Part shown: positions 37,268-47,030 of the stretch, piece after piece
Layout: each line of letters starts with the position of its first letter
Numbering within the stretch: position 1 is the stretch's first letter
Source of the DNA: Prodigiosinella confusarubida
GTDB lineage: Bacteria > Pseudomonadota > Gammaproteobacteria > Enterobacterales > Enterobacteriaceae
Reading direction: 5' to 3'
Length of the DNA: 64,000 bases
Assembly: GCF_002847015.1 (NCBI RefSeq)
Contig: NZ_CP025085.1
Coordinates: 2,418,001-2,482,000, forward strand
Position numbers and translations under genes: made by a program
The notes under the pieces: model-generated
Databases searched by the model: none
Told to the model about the DNA's origin: nothing
Seen by the model: only the letters and a program-made list of their open reading frames with translations

Positions 37268-37663
37268 TCAGAATAATGGTACTGGACGGCCATCATCATT
37301 GACGGCAACAAAATTGAATTGTCCGGATATAACCTTAGTCCGTTCTTCGGTATACATCTGTTCAAGAAATACGGCAACGTCTACCGTCAGGCTGGTTCTG
37401 CCCACCCGGCTGACCTGACCGATAAGCTCAATGATAGTGCCTGACGGGATCGGCGTATTGAAATTAATCTTCTCCGTCGATACGGTCACCAGTGGTTTAT
37501 GGCAAAATCGCGTGGCGGTGATAAACGAGATTTCGTCCATCCATGATAGCGCCGTGCCGCCAAACAGCGTGGAATGATGGTTAATATTGGTGGGGAAAAC
37601 GACCTTTGCCACACGAGTAATCGCGTTCTGAATTCTTTCGTCAATGGTTAGTGTTGGGTTCAT
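37268..37663 (-). CDS. Acyl-CoA thioesterase, hotdog fold (YciA-like)
   Basis: A 131-residue 4HBT/hotdog thioesterase with the signature NHHSTLFGGTALSWMDE (about 28-44), whose aspartate is the likely catalytic residue. Length is near that of E. coli YciA (132), which hydrolyses a broad range of acyl-CoAs. It stands alone with its own promoter region. Confidence 0.88.
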   Translation of the reverse strand: MNPTLTIDERIQNAITRVAKVVFPTNINHHSTLFGGTALSWMDEISFITATRFCHKPLVTVSTEKINFNTPIPSGTIIELIGQVSRVGRTSLTVDVAVFLEQMYTEERTKVISGQFNFVAVNDDGRPVPLF

Positions 37664-37721
37664 GGTACTGACAACCTGATAGACCGATAGGCTATTATCT
37701 TACACCAATAGTTTCCGGTGC

Positions 37722-37753
37722 GGCGGCTCAGCTATATTATGCTGAGCCGCCGT
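37722..37753 (-). terminator. Strong hairpin after moeB
   Basis: CGGCGGCTCAGC (37722-37733) and GCTGAGCCGCCG (37742-37753) form a perfect 12-bp stem with an eight-base loop, starting six bases after the moeB stop. T tract is absent, but its place at the end of moeAB makes a terminator likely. Confidence 0.65.
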
Positions 37754-37758
37754 CGGTA

Positions 37759-38511
37759 TCAGGAATGACAAACGTCGCAATCAGGGTTTTTCGGCAGTTT
37801 CATTTCACGGAATTGCAGGGTCATGGCATCGAAAATCAGTAGTCGCCCAGACAATACCTGTCCATAGTGGGTTAGTAGTTTGATGGTCTCCATGGCCTGC
37901 AGGGAGCCTATCGTGCCAACCAGCGGTGCCATCACTCCGGCTTCCACGCACGTTAACGCTTGTTCACCAAATAATCGGCTCAGACAGTGGTAGCAGGGTT
38001 CGTCCGGTTGATAGGTAAATACGCTGACTTGACCCTCCATACGAATGGCTGCGCCGGAAACCAGCGGCTTCTTTAACAAGAAACCGATGCGGTTCAGGCG
38101 ATCACGAATCGATACGTTATCAGTGCAATCCAGCACGACATCGTGTCGCCCGGCCAGTGCCTGCAATGGCTCATCGTCAAGATTGTCGTTCACCGCGTCT
38201 ACTGTCAGATGGGGATTTATGTCCATCAATGCGATACGGGCAGATTCCACTTTCGGCATGCCAATACGCTCGTCACGATGCAATATCTGACGCTGTAAAT
38301 TAGAGAGTGATACGGTATCGAAATCTAACAGCGTCAAGTGACCCACACCTGCAGACGCCAGATATTGCGCGGCGCTACAACCCAGACCGCCAAGGCCGAC
38401 AATCAGTACGCGTGAGGCTTTCAGCTTTTCTTGTGCGTCGAAATCGAACCCACGCAAGACTATCTGACGGTTATAGCGCAGTGTTTCGGCATCAGTAAGT
38501 TCCGGTAGCAT
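37759..38511 (-). CDS. moeB: Molybdopterin-synthase adenylyltransferase MoeB
   Basis: Activates the C-terminus of the MoaD sulphur carrier by adenylation during molybdenum cofactor synthesis. 250 residues, as expected for the E1-like family. The nucleotide fold GLGGLGCSAAQYL is near residue 39, and zinc-binding CYHC (about 172) and CDVC (at the C-terminus) pairs are present. Its ATG overlaps the moeA stop by one base (TAATG), so it is translationally coupled to moeA as in E. coli. Confidence 0.96.
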   Translation of the reverse strand: MLPELTDAETLRYNRQIVLRGFDFDAQEKLKASRVLIVGLGGLGCSAAQYLASAGVGHLTLLDFDTVSLSNLQRQILHRDERIGMPKVESARIALMDINPHLTVDAVNDNLDDEPLQALAGRHDVVLDCTDNVSIRDRLNRIGFLLKKPLVSGAAIRMEGQVSVFTYQPDEPCYHCLSRLFGEQALTCVEAGVMAPLVGTIGSLQAMETIKLLTHYGQVLSGRLLIFDAMTLQFREMKLPKNPDCDVCHS

Positions 38512-39746
38512 TATGCTTTTCCCAGTAGCGCGTTAAAGGGTTCAATATCCACCCATTCTCCGGCCGCAATATTACTGCGTTCGGCTTCCAGCACGATAAA
38601 ACAATTACCCAGACTGAAAGAGCTGAATACGTGCGAGCCTTGATGTCCGGTGCTGCGTACCTCTAGTTCGCCCTGTGCATTGCGGCTGAAAATGCCACGC
38701 TGAAAATCGAGGCGCCCTGGCGATTTCTTCAGCGCGCTAACCGTTTTGACTCGAATCCGTGGCGGCAACTGCCAGTGTGTATAGCCGGAAAGCCGTGCCA
38801 GCAGCGGTTGAACCAGTTGATAAAACGTGACCACCGCCGACACCGGATTTCCCGGCAGGCCACAGAACCAGGCCTGTGACAGTTTACCGAAAGCGAACGG
38901 TTTGCCGGGTTTGATTGCCAGTTTCCAGAAGTGAATATTACCCAGCTCATCCAGGATCTGTTTGGTGTAATCCGCTTCGCCCACGGACACACCACCGCTG
39001 CTGATAACCAGATCAGCCGCATGATCCGCTTCTTGAAACGCCTGGCTCAGTGCGCGGGGATCATCGCGGATAATGCCCAGATCAATGATGTCATAACCTA
39101 GTTGCTCCAGCATCAGGCGCACGGCAAAGCGGTTAGTGTCGTAAATCTGCCCATCCTGTAATGGCTGACCAACTGGCTGTAACTCATCTCCGGTTGAAAA
39201 CACCGCCACTCGCAAACGACGATAAACATTGACCTGTGCAATACCTAATGAGGCCAGTAGTGGTAGCTCAGCTGTGCCGAGCCGGATACCGGCAGGTAAC
39301 ACCTGGGCATTTTTATGGATATCTTCACCGGGCAGTCGAATATTCTGCCCACGTTTGATCTCCCGGGTAATACGCATACCCGCATCATCGCTTTCGGTAT
39401 GTTCCTGCATCACTACGGCCTCGGTGCCATCAGGTAGCGGGGCGCCGGTCATGATGCGGATACAGGTCCCTGTTGGCCATTCACCCTGAAATGGTGCGCC
39501 AGCGAAAGCTTTGCCAGCGACCGGCAAAGGTTGATGGGACAGATCGCTGCACCTTATGGCATAACCATCCATCGCTGAATTGGCGAATGGCGGGACGTCA
39601 AACGGCGAGGTAACAGGATGGGATGTTATTCTGCCTGATGCCGTGTGGAGTGAAACGGTTTCGGTACCCGTGATCGGATCAACCTGTGCCAGCATTTTTT
39701 CCAATGCCTGTTGCAAAGAGAGTAAACCGGGTTTTGATGTGTTCAT
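38511..39746 (-). CDS. moeA: Molybdopterin molybdenumtransferase MoeA
   Basis: Inserts molybdate into molybdopterin in the last step of cofactor synthesis. From the ATG at 39746 (GGAG upstream) it is 411 residues, the E. coli length; the frame continues upstream to 39809 without a signal. Conserved motifs include the [14 protein letters not shown] segment near residue 243 and PGNPVSA near residue 300. It is followed by moeB, and the divergent neighbour is a gsiD remnant. Confidence 0.96.
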   Translation of the reverse strand: MNTSKPGLLSLQQALEKMLAQVDPITGTETVSLHTASGRITSHPVTSPFDVPPFANSAMDGYAIRCSDLSHQPLPVAGKAFAGAPFQGEWPTGTCIRIMTGAPLPDGTEAVVMQEHTESDDAGMRITREIKRGQNIRLPGEDIHKNAQVLPAGIRLGTAELPLLASLGIAQVNVYRRLRVAVFSTGDELQPVGQPLQDGQIYDTNRFAVRLMLEQLGYDIIDLGIIRDDPRALSQAFQEADHAADLVISSGGVSVGEADYTKQILDELGNIHFWKLAIKPGKPFAFGKLSQAWFCGLPGNPVSAVVTFYQLVQPLLARLSGYTHWQLPPRIRVKTVSALKKSPGRLDFQRGIFSRNAQGELEVRSTGHQGSHVFSSFSLGNCFIVLEAERSNIAAGEWVDIEPFNALLGKA

Positions 39747-39823
39747 GGGGGCTCCGTGATCAAGTGTGTCTCGCCGGGATGAACGGGCGAAAACAAATTG
39801 CATATGCAACCATTATGTCAGAG

Positions 39824-40177
39824 ATCGATGATAGGGAGAACGCTGCTCATTCATGGAATCAAGGTGTAGTGATTATTGTATGGCGTCATATTTTACCCGA
39901 TACGACATCGGCCATTATGGTCTGTTTTTCAATGTGCATAGGGATGTCGATCAGTCCGTCATTTATTGGTCTGAGCGCACTAGTCGTGACGCCGGAATGG
40001 GGAGCGATGCTAAATGAAGCCCGAGCCGACATGGTTATTACCCCTCATATGGCGGTTTCCCCCAGTCTGGCGTTATACCTCGCAGTGTCGGCGTTTAATC
40101 TGCCGGGTGAGGGTTTGCATGATGCACGAGATTCGGAATTGAAGAATTCGCGTGTATTTCATGTTGATGAAAGTTGA
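39824..40177 (+). pseudogene. gsiD: gsiD remnant (ABC transporter permease C-terminus)
   Basis: The open frame contains [14 protein letters not shown], then [18 protein letters not shown], then [16 protein letters not shown], which match the last third of GsiD/DppC-type permeases of peptide and glutathione importers (their pattern is [32 protein letters not shown]). No start, binding protein or ATPase lies upstream: only moeA follows. In E. coli the iaaA-gsiABCD operon lies divergent from moeA, so this is what remains after a deletion of that operon. Confidence 0.82.
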
Positions 40178-40185
40178 TGAAAGAG

Positions 40186-40210
40186 CGGGCGCAGCCAGAT
40201 GCTGCGCCCG
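40186..40210 (-). terminator. Hairpin after maeA
   Basis: CGGGCGCAGC and GCTGCGCCCG form a perfect ten-base stem around CAGAT, starting 15 bases after the maeA stop. On the minus strand CTCTTTC follows, weakly T-rich. It separates maeA from the gsiD remnant. Confidence 0.7.
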
Positions 40211-40224
40211 TATATCAGGGACAA

Positions 40225-41922
40225 TCAGAAAGAGGTCCGCTTGTAAGTGCGGTACTGAGGTCGCCAGAAGTTGTGGGTAATCGCTTTTATCAGGGCATCT
40301 TCAGAGGTTAGCACAGCAACCCCTTGCTGCTGAGCGGCTTTACCTACTTCCTGCGCAATGTATTTTGATACGTCCTGAATATTGGCAAGATCCGGCAATA
40401 ACGAGCCTTCGCCGTGGTTGGCCAGCGGTGAGCAGTCAGCCAGTGCCCGGCTGGCGGCCATCAGCATTCCATCGGTGATGCGGGTAGCGCCGGAAGCCAG
40501 TACGCCAAGACCAATGCCTGGGAAGATATAAGAGTTGTTGCACTGATCTATCTGATACACCTTGTCTTTATAGGTTACCGGTGTAAACGGGCTACCGGTT
40601 GCGACCAACGCGGCACCATCAGTCCAGTTAATAATGTCTTCCGGACGGGCTTCCACGCGGGACGTCGGGTTGGACAACGGCATCACGATGGGGCGCGGGC
40701 AGTGGCGATGCATTTCACGGATGATCTCTTCCGAAAACAACCCAGGCTGACCGGATACGCCAATCATGATGCTGGGTTTGGCATTCCGTACCACTTCCAG
40801 CAACGAGATAGCGTCGCTGCTGACATCCCAATGAGCCAGGGCACTGCTTTTTTGTACCAGCTTGCTCTGGAAATCGAGCAGATTAGGTAGCTTATCTGTC
40901 AGCAGGCCGAAGCGGTCAACCATGAAGACTCGACTGCGTGCTTCTTCGTCGCTTAGCCCTTCAGCTTTCATCTGGGCAATAATCTGTTCGGCAATACCAC
41001 AACCGGCGGAGCCGGCACCGAGGAAGGTCACCGTCTGATCACGCAACTGGCTGCCTGCGGCACGACTGGCGGCAATCAGGCTTCCCAGCGTAACGGCTGC
41101 TGTACCCTGAATGTCATCGTTGAAGCTACAGATCTCGTCACGATAACGGTTCAGCAGTGGTGTGGCGTTGTTTTGGGCGAAATCTTCAAACTGCAACAGA
41201 ACGTCCGGCCAGCGGTTTTTTACTGCCTGAATGAAATCATCCACGAATGCATAGTATTCATCACCGGTAATCCGTGGGTGACGCCATCCCATATAAAGCG
41301 GATCGTTCAGACGCTGTGGGTTATTGGTGCCAGCATCCAGTACCACTGGCAGCGTGTAGGCTGGGCTAATGCCACCACAGGCGGTGTACAGTGACAATTT
41401 TCCGATGGGAATACCCATGCCGCCGATACCCTGATCACCCAGACCGAGAATGCGTTCACCGTCGGTCACGACAATGACTTTGACATTCTGTTTGGTGGCG
41501 TTTTGCAGCATATCGTTGATATGTGCGCGATTGGGATAGGAGATAAATAATCCGCGGGCCCGGCGGTAGATATCGGAGAAGTGCTCACAGGCTTCGCCTA
41601 CTGTCGGGGTGTAGATGATGGGCATCATCTCGCTTAGGTGATTTTCCAACAGACGATAGAACAGCGTTTCGTTTGTATCCTGAATATTGCGCAGATAAAC
41701 GTGTTTCTCAATATCATTGGTAAATTCCTGATATTGACGCCAGGCACGTTCTGCCTGTTCTTCTATGGTTTCAACGGCTTCGGGCAACAGACCATTCAGG
41801 TTGAACTGAGCGCGTTCTTCTTCGGTAAAGGCACTGCCTTTGTTCAGCAGCGGGAATTCAAGCAGAATGGGACCAGCATAAGGGATGTAGAGGGAGCGTT
41901 TACTTTCGTGTTCTAATTCCAT
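40225..41922 (-). CDS. maeA: NAD-dependent malic enzyme MaeA
   Basis: Oxidatively decarboxylates malate to pyruvate. From the ATG at 41922 it has 565 residues, the length of E. coli MaeA (SfcA); the frame opens as far as 41964 without a ribosome-binding site. Signature segments include [13 protein letters not shown] near residue 104 and the nucleotide fold [13 protein letters not shown] near residue 315. It is a single gene with its own hairpin terminator. Confidence 0.95.
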   Translation of the reverse strand: MELEHESKRSLYIPYAGPILLEFPLLNKGSAFTEEERAQFNLNGLLPEAVETIEEQAERAWRQYQEFTNDIEKHVYLRNIQDTNETLFYRLLENHLSEMMPIIYTPTVGEACEHFSDIYRRARGLFISYPNRAHINDMLQNATKQNVKVIVVTDGERILGLGDQGIGGMGIPIGKLSLYTACGGISPAYTLPVVLDAGTNNPQRLNDPLYMGWRHPRITGDEYYAFVDDFIQAVKNRWPDVLLQFEDFAQNNATPLLNRYRDEICSFNDDIQGTAAVTLGSLIAASRAAGSQLRDQTVTFLGAGSAGCGIAEQIIAQMKAEGLSDEEARSRVFMVDRFGLLTDKLPNLLDFQSKLVQKSSALAHWDVSSDAISLLEVVRNAKPSIMIGVSGQPGLFSEEIIREMHRHCPRPIVMPLSNPTSRVEARPEDIINWTDGAALVATGSPFTPVTYKDKVYQIDQCNNSYIFPGIGLGVLASGATRITDGMLMAASRALADCSPLANHGEGSLLPDLANIQDVSKYIAQEVGKAAQQQGVAVLTSEDALIKAITHNFWRPQYRTYKRTSF

Positions 41923-42092
41923 GACTTTTAACTCTTTGAGTAACAGAAATGTATACGGTGGCAAGATGTTAGCGGGGATCTTAAGGTACCCGGAGAATAT
42001 GTACAGAAAATGTTAATTAAAATAATTACAGATAGGTTGCATCCAGCAGCAAAGCGAAGGGGGTTACAATTCGCGCCTCTACTAATGAGATA

Positions 42093-42980
42093 TCAATTAA
42101 TTAGCTGTTGTCGTATATCAGAACAACCCAGCGTGGAGAGTATGGAATGGGTTATTGACCATTGGCTCAGTAACGAATTTTTACGTTCTACCAGTACAGC
42201 ATGTTTGATGTCGGTAAGTGCTTCACCCGATAGGTTCATCATATTCAGTGCAGTTTGTAATGGCGACAGACTAGGGTTAAACGCCGCGTTTTCTGCATAA
42301 CTTCCGGCATAAACCGCACCGGTTATACTCTCCAGCGCCACACCGCTGAATGCCTGACTGTAAGGGGCATGGCTACGATTGGCCGCTGCTAGCGCCGCCA
42401 CTGTCAGCGGATCGGTTTCGGCCAACGTCAGTCCGTGATCTACCGTATCCATCAACAGTGTGCTAATGGAGAGATCCTGTGGACCAAAAGCGTCCGGCAG
42501 ATAATGGCTCAAGGGCGCTGGCTGTCGGTTGGGTAAACAGATTTTCAGCGCTGGCGCACTATTCAACTCGGCCATAAACTGCCGGCAGTGACCACAAGGC
42601 GTGTAGTTGACCATGAGTGCACGTAACTTTCTTTCGTTACGCATCCAGGCATGTGTAACGGCGCTTTGTTCCGCGTGCATGGTTTGCTGTAGAGGCATGG
42701 TGGCCAGCTCGATGTTGGCGCCGAAATACAAGTTACCGCTGTTACCCTGTGCAATCGCTCCAACATGAAAAGCGGAAATCGGCGTCAGGGCACAGGCAGC
42801 GGCCAGGGGAAGCAATGATAAAGTCAGTGTCTCCGCATCCATCCCGCAATCCGCGCAGATGCGGCTTACTTCTTTGGCGCTCAAACAAGCGGCGAAATGA
42901 TCGTTGTCCAGAACAGGTTTAAGCGCGGATTGAAGAGACAAGGGCAATTGCGCAAAAGCGGAATGAAAACGAGGTTGCAT
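42093..42980 (-). CDS. cdd: Cytidine deaminase
   Basis: Hydrolytically deaminates cytidine and deoxycytidine to uridine and deoxyuridine in pyrimidine salvage. 295 residues (E. coli 294). The zinc site is formed by the HAE motif (about 102-104) and PCGHC (about 128-132), and a second, decayed deaminase domain makes up the C-terminal half as in the dimeric enterobacterial type. It lies downstream of yohJK, the E. coli order. Confidence 0.96.
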   Translation of the reverse strand: MQPRFHSAFAQLPLSLQSALKPVLDNDHFAACLSAKEVSRICADCGMDAETLTLSLLPLAAACALTPISAFHVGAIAQGNSGNLYFGANIELATMPLQQTMHAEQSAVTHAWMRNERKLRALMVNYTPCGHCRQFMAELNSAPALKICLPNRQPAPLSHYLPDAFGPQDLSISTLLMDTVDHGLTLAETDPLTVAALAAANRSHAPYSQAFSGVALESITGAVYAGSYAENAAFNPSLSPLQTALNMMNLSGEALTDIKHAVLVERKNSLLSQWSITHSILSTLGCSDIRQQLIN

Positions 42981-43127
42981 TATTATTCACCTTATCTAGT
43001 GATCCCATGACGGCGTGGTAGGCAGGATGCGATTATTATCACTTTAATAATGATATCAGCGAAAAATTATTAACGAATAGAGTATGGATATCAACTTACT
43101 GATAGGCAAGGATGCAAAGATAATTGC

Positions 43128-43156
43128 CCTCTCACAATCTTAATGACTGTGAGAGG
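43128..43156 (-). terminator. Hairpin between cdd and yohK
   Basis: CCTCTCACA (43128-43136) and TGTGAGAGG (43148-43156) are exact complements around an eleven-base loop, 20 bases after the yohK stop. A weak T tract follows on the minus strand. It may partly separate yohJK from cdd. Confidence 0.6.
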
Positions 43157-43175
43157 CAGATTCAAGGATGAACAC

Positions 43176-43871
43176 TTAACTGAACAGGTGCAATAACACA
43201 GGAAACAGGAAAGGTGCGATCAGCGAAGTAATAATGCCGCAAATGACCAGCGCCAATGAGCTGAAAGCCCCTTCCTGGAAATCAACTTCCGCACAACGAG
43301 CAGTGCCCAGCGCATGGGAAGCCGTCCCCATTGCCAGACCGCGTGAAGCTTTGGTGGTGATTTTCAGGCGGTTAAACAAACTGTGGCCTAACACGGCGCC
43401 AAGAATACCAACAAAGATAACGCATACCGCGCTGATGGCGGGTATACCGCCGATCGCGCTGGAAACCGCCATGGCGATCGGCGTAGTGACCGATTTTGGC
43501 ATGACCGAAGCGGCGATTTCTGGCGAAGCGCCCATCCACAGTGCGACTACTGTGCCAGAAACCATAGCCGTTACGCTGCCGATGAAACACACGCTGATGA
43601 TGGATTTCCAACGGGCGCGAATCTGGTGCAACTGTTCATATAAAGGAAACGCCAGTGCGACTACGGCGGGTTGCAGTAGACTGTTGAGTATTTGACTGCC
43701 CTTGAAATAGTGCTCATAAGGGATTTTTAACACCAGCAGGATAGGGATAATCACTGCCATTGCGACCAGCAACGGGTTGAGCAATGGCATTTTGACTACG
43801 GTTGCCAGCTTGCGGGCCGCAAAAAAAACCAGCAGGGTTAGTGGTAGTGACCACCATAAATACGCCAACAT
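43176..43871 (-). CDS. yohK: CidB/LrgB-family membrane protein YohK
   Basis: A 231-residue inner-membrane protein with about six to seven hydrophobic segments. The motif AVSSAIGGIPAISAV (about residue 133) and the C-terminal ASHALGTARC are typical of the LrgB/CidB family, linked in other bacteria to holin-like control of lysis and to pyruvate or metabolite transport. Its ATG shares a base with the yohJ stop, so the pair is translationally coupled. Confidence 0.93.
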   Translation of the reverse strand: MLAYLWWSLPLTLLVFFAARKLATVVKMPLLNPLLVAMAVIIPILLVLKIPYEHYFKGSQILNSLLQPAVVALAFPLYEQLHQIRARWKSIISVCFIGSVTAMVSGTVVALWMGASPEIAASVMPKSVTTPIAMAVSSAIGGIPAISAVCVIFVGILGAVLGHSLFNRLKITTKASRGLAMGTASHALGTARCAEVDFQEGAFSSLALVICGIITSLIAPFLFPVLLHLFS

Positions 43872-44266
43872 TACTTTTTTCCCTTATCGGTGCTGGTGAT
43901 GCGTTCGCGCTGCATGATCTGTGTGCTGTAACCTACCACGACCATGATAATCAGAGTGCTCACCAGGCAGGAAACAATGATCGGGCCGAACTGGCTGACC
44001 AGCAGCGAATAATAATTCATGACGCCTACGCCGATAGGAACAAACAGTAGCGCCATATAACGGATAAAGAGGTGACAACCGGGTTTGACCCAGTTGGCGG
44101 GTAAAATTTGCGAAGCCAGCAAGGCGAAGAGGATGAGCATACCGATAATACTGCCGGGGATGGTAAGCGGAAGTAACGCTGATATCGCATTGCCTGCCAA
44201 TAAGCACAGGTAAATCAGTGCGAAAGCGCGTAAATACTGCCAGCACACGTTGAACGTATTACGCAT
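43871..44266 (-). CDS. yohJ: CidA/LrgA-family membrane protein YohJ
   Basis: A 131-residue membrane protein with four hydrophobic segments, the size and topology of CidA/LrgA holin-like proteins and of E. coli YohJ (132). [11 protein letters not shown] near residue 38 is the family signature. First gene of yohJK. Confidence 0.93.
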   Translation of the reverse strand: MRNTFNVCWQYLRAFALIYLCLLAGNAISALLPLTIPGSIIGMLILFALLASQILPANWVKPGCHLFIRYMALLFVPIGVGVMNYYSLLVSQFGPIIVSCLVSTLIIMVVVGYSTQIMQRERITSTDKGKK

Positions 44267-44351
44267 GAGAAATTCCTGATGAACTGAAGGTGTAATGATA
44301 ACGCTAAAGTTATTAGCGTGCTACAGTTCACAAATTTAGAATTTAAAGAAA

Positions 44352-44379
44352 ATGCCAATCAGTGAAGGCTGACTGGCAT
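44352..44379 (-). terminator. Intrinsic terminator of the family 3 glycosidase gene
   Basis: On the minus strand ATGCCAGTCAG pairs with CTGATTGGCAT (one G-T wobble) and is followed by TTTTCTTT. It lies about 60 bp after the stop codon. Confidence 0.85.
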
Positions 44380-44439
44380 AGATAGTAGATGTTTTCTTGT
44401 CAAACGGGGAAAGGGCGGTTGGGTGTCGGTTTCCAGTCT

Positions 44440-46419
44440 TTAATGTTCCAGACCAAACCCGAATGGAAACAAGGCATTTTTACTGTCGTAGGGCAGATCA
44501 GCATGCTGTTTACGTACTGCGCTCATGGACGAGGGGAGCTCGAAAGGCAGTTTTCCGGTAAAGGCATTAGTGGAGGTGAGCTTGCTGAGCAGTACATCGT
44601 CACTGACACCGAAGTTGGCGATAATCGCCCGGGTTTTATTCACTATATTGCTGAGAATCGCCGGGCGATCCAGGTACACCGTCACGACTGTCGGTACTTT
44701 GGCGCTGACGCTGGCAATGACTCGATAATCCGGATTATCAGCGTTGAATGCCAGAGAACCTTCGTGATGTTTGGCACCAAAGTAGTAATTTTTGTGTGGT
44801 TGCTCGTAGGGTGCCTGAGTACGGATCAGCGCGATTTCAGCGTTCTCCGGGTCGGCCACCACAATGAACCCGGCTTTCTGTGCGGCCTGTTTTTCTACGC
44901 CATAAAGCCATATTTTCTGTCCTTTATGCAATGGCAGCAGATGGTGGTTCTGCAATAACACCAACGAACGAGCCTGAGCGTTATCAGCTTGCTGTTGCCA
45001 TTCGGGGTTTCCAACAATCTGATTTGCCTGTTGCGCATTGACGTAAGGCCGTTCGAACAAGCCGGTCTGGAATTTCTGTTTCAGTATTCGGACTACTGAC
45101 TCATCCAGACGGGATGCTGTCAGTCTTCCGTCCTGAACGGCTCGAATCAATACAGTGGAGTCGGTTACGCCGCCAAACTGATCAATACCCGCCTTGACTG
45201 CCTGAATAAATCGTTGATCGACCGTCATATGCTCAACACCCCAGGGCATGCCGCGGGGTACTGGTTTTTCACCGGGTTTGAAACCGTTGATGCAGTCAGC
45301 TTTGCAATCTTGGGTAATCAGCCAGTCGCTGAGGATGACGCCGTTGAAACCATATTGGCCGCGAAGCAGATCAGTCAGCAGGAATCGATTGAAGCCCGCA
45401 CCCAACGGTGCAATTGTTTTTCCTCGCCAAGTGGCGTGTTTAAGAATCGAATAGGTGGGCATGACACCGGCGACATGCGCCTCGAATGCGCCGGTAAAGG
45501 GTTCGATATGCTGTTGCAGATTATTCTTGCTGAAGACGGCATATTTACCATAAGCGTTGTGACTGTCCCAGCCGTCTTGTGCCGCGCCATAACCGACCCA
45601 ATGTTTGACAATAGAGATAACACTCTGATCATTCAGCCCATTTTCGCCGTTTTGCATACCGGTGACATAGCCACGTACCATCTTTTTGGTTAGCGCGGGA
45701 TCTTCACCAAACGTGCCATTGATTCGTGGCCAGCGTGGCTCCGTCGCTAAATCTGCCTGTGGTGACAAAGCCTCGGTGATTCCTACGGCGCGATATTCCT
45801 GACGAATAATATCGGCATAGTGGCGGGCCAGTGTTTCATCACCAATGGCGGCAATGCCCAATGTTTCTGGCCATTTGCTGAATTTCCCGGAAGCGACGGT
45901 CGCGCCGACCAGATACTGAAATGAATTCCGGGGGTCGGTACTGATGGTGACCGGTATTCCCAGCCGGGTATTTTCGGCAATTTGTTGCAGCTGGTTGTTC
46001 TCTTCCGCCATCTGTGCCGGGTTTTCACCGGACAGTCTGGTAATCAAACTATTGACGTGTTTTCCTACGATCATCTTTTTTGCCGCCACAAAATCGTAAG
46101 TGGTTCCCGCGCCGGTCACGCTACCTGCGGTAGGCGCAGAACCATGCATCATCACCCCGGCTTTTTCTGCCAATGTCATACGTGACACCAGATCGGCGGT
46201 ACGCTGTGCCGCGGAGAGTCGCCAGTCTTCATAGGGGTTAAGCTTGCCATCACGGTTGAGATCTTTAAATTGTAAGCCATCGACAGTGATGAGCTTTATT
46301 TCCCGGTATTCCAGCGTGGTTTGTTGTCCGGCCAGTACCAATGGAGAGAAGAGTAAAGGGAAAATGGTAATGAATGGGAACGATAATGGGATAGCACACC
46401 GAATATGATAATTATTCAT
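44440..46419 (-). CDS. bgxA: Secreted family 3 beta-glucosidase/xylosidase (BgxA-like)
   Basis: Exported glycoside hydrolase of family 3, 659 residues. An N-terminal signal peptide (hydrophobic core about 9-30, cleavage predicted near LVLAG-QQ) precedes the (beta/alpha)8 domain. The nucleophile Asp365 is in VILSDWL, and the substrate-binding KHWVGYG lies near residue 273. A C-terminal beta sandwich follows. Size and sequence recall BgxA of Erwinia (Dickeya) chrysanthemi, a beta-glucosidase/xylosidase acting on plant cell-wall oligosaccharides; the symbol rests on this recall. AAGGATGTT precedes the ATG. Confidence 0.87.
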   Translation of the reverse strand: MNNYHIRCAIPLSFPFITIFPLLFSPLVLAGQQTTLEYREIKLITVDGLQFKDLNRDGKLNPYEDWRLSAAQRTADLVSRMTLAEKAGVMMHGSAPTAGSVTGAGTTYDFVAAKKMIVGKHVNSLITRLSGENPAQMAEENNQLQQIAENTRLGIPVTISTDPRNSFQYLVGATVASGKFSKWPETLGIAAIGDETLARHYADIIRQEYRAVGITEALSPQADLATEPRWPRINGTFGEDPALTKKMVRGYVTGMQNGENGLNDQSVISIVKHWVGYGAAQDGWDSHNAYGKYAVFSKNNLQQHIEPFTGAFEAHVAGVMPTYSILKHATWRGKTIAPLGAGFNRFLLTDLLRGQYGFNGVILSDWLITQDCKADCINGFKPGEKPVPRGMPWGVEHMTVDQRFIQAVKAGIDQFGGVTDSTVLIRAVQDGRLTASRLDESVVRILKQKFQTGLFERPYVNAQQANQIVGNPEWQQQADNAQARSLVLLQNHHLLPLHKGQKIWLYGVEKQAAQKAGFIVVADPENAEIALIRTQAPYEQPHKNYYFGAKHHEGSLAFNADNPDYRVIASVSAKVPTVVTVYLDRPAILSNIVNKTRAIIANFGVSDDVLLSKLTSTNAFTGKLPFELPSSMSAVRKQHADLPYDSKNALFPFGFGLEH

Positions 46420-46717
46420 AACATCCTTACCTGGAATTGAAGTATTTCTGACACTTTATGAGCAAAAAACACCTTGTCATTATCTGGAATAAATTTGCGT
46501 GTTATCGAAACAGCCTTTTACGCCATTGGCGTCATTACGTTGGGTGTTGTTTTGTTAAAAAAGCCTAGTTCACTCCTTATGTGGAGTACAACCTCAGGCC
46601 TGGAAATTTAGAACCCGATCAAAATAATTATTATTAGGCAGATTTTTAGACTATTAAATCAATTCATTATGTTCGCTCAGTGGGAGGCATTTCTGCTTTT
46701 TATATTTATTGAGCGTA
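46420..46717. other. Intergenic region upstream of the glycosidase gene
   Basis: AT-rich, no gene seen. Holds the promoter region of the glycosidase gene; an ERIC element follows at 46718. Confidence 0.4.
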
Positions 46718-46844
46718 TATACCCGTCATACTTCAAGTTGCAGGGGTGTTGGCTGCGTTCATTCACCCGAATCACTTATCTGAGTAAGCTCATCGGGATT
46801 CACTCTCTTGCCGCCTTCCTGCAACTCGAATTATTTTGGGTATA
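46718..46844 (+). repeat. ERIC element 3 (127 bp)
   Basis: Nearly the same sequence and orientation as the copy at 10021, beginning TATACCCGTCATACTTCAAG and ending TTATTTTGGGTATA, 127 bp. It lies between the bgxA-like and bioA genes, which both read leftward. Confidence 0.93.
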
Positions 46845-46973
46845 GAATTTATAAAAAGGATAATGACCAGGATAAGGTTTTACTCTCTGAAAACGTCAGT
46901 ACTTATCATCATTGCAACGTTAATTGTGTTATTTCCGCACTCATCGGGATGAAGACTAAACTGTTTTTTTAAC

Positions 46974-47008
46974 CATCAATAACGATATTGAGTCTCGTTA
47001 TTGATGGC
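46974..47008. terminator. Perfect 13-bp hairpin after bioA
   Basis: CCATCAATAACGA (46974-46986) and TCGTTATTGATGG (46996-47008) are exact complements around a nine-base loop, 22 bases after the bioA stop. T tract lies only on the far side when read on the minus strand, so it may work better as a transcript-end stabiliser or for rightward transcription. Confidence 0.6.
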
Positions 47009-47030
47009 CTGTCGTCGTGGAAGTAACGCG

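Noticed and set aside
42010..42300. A 96-codon plus-strand frame overlapping the end of cdd
   Set aside because: It lies mostly antisense to the conserved cytidine deaminase gene and has no ribosome-binding site.
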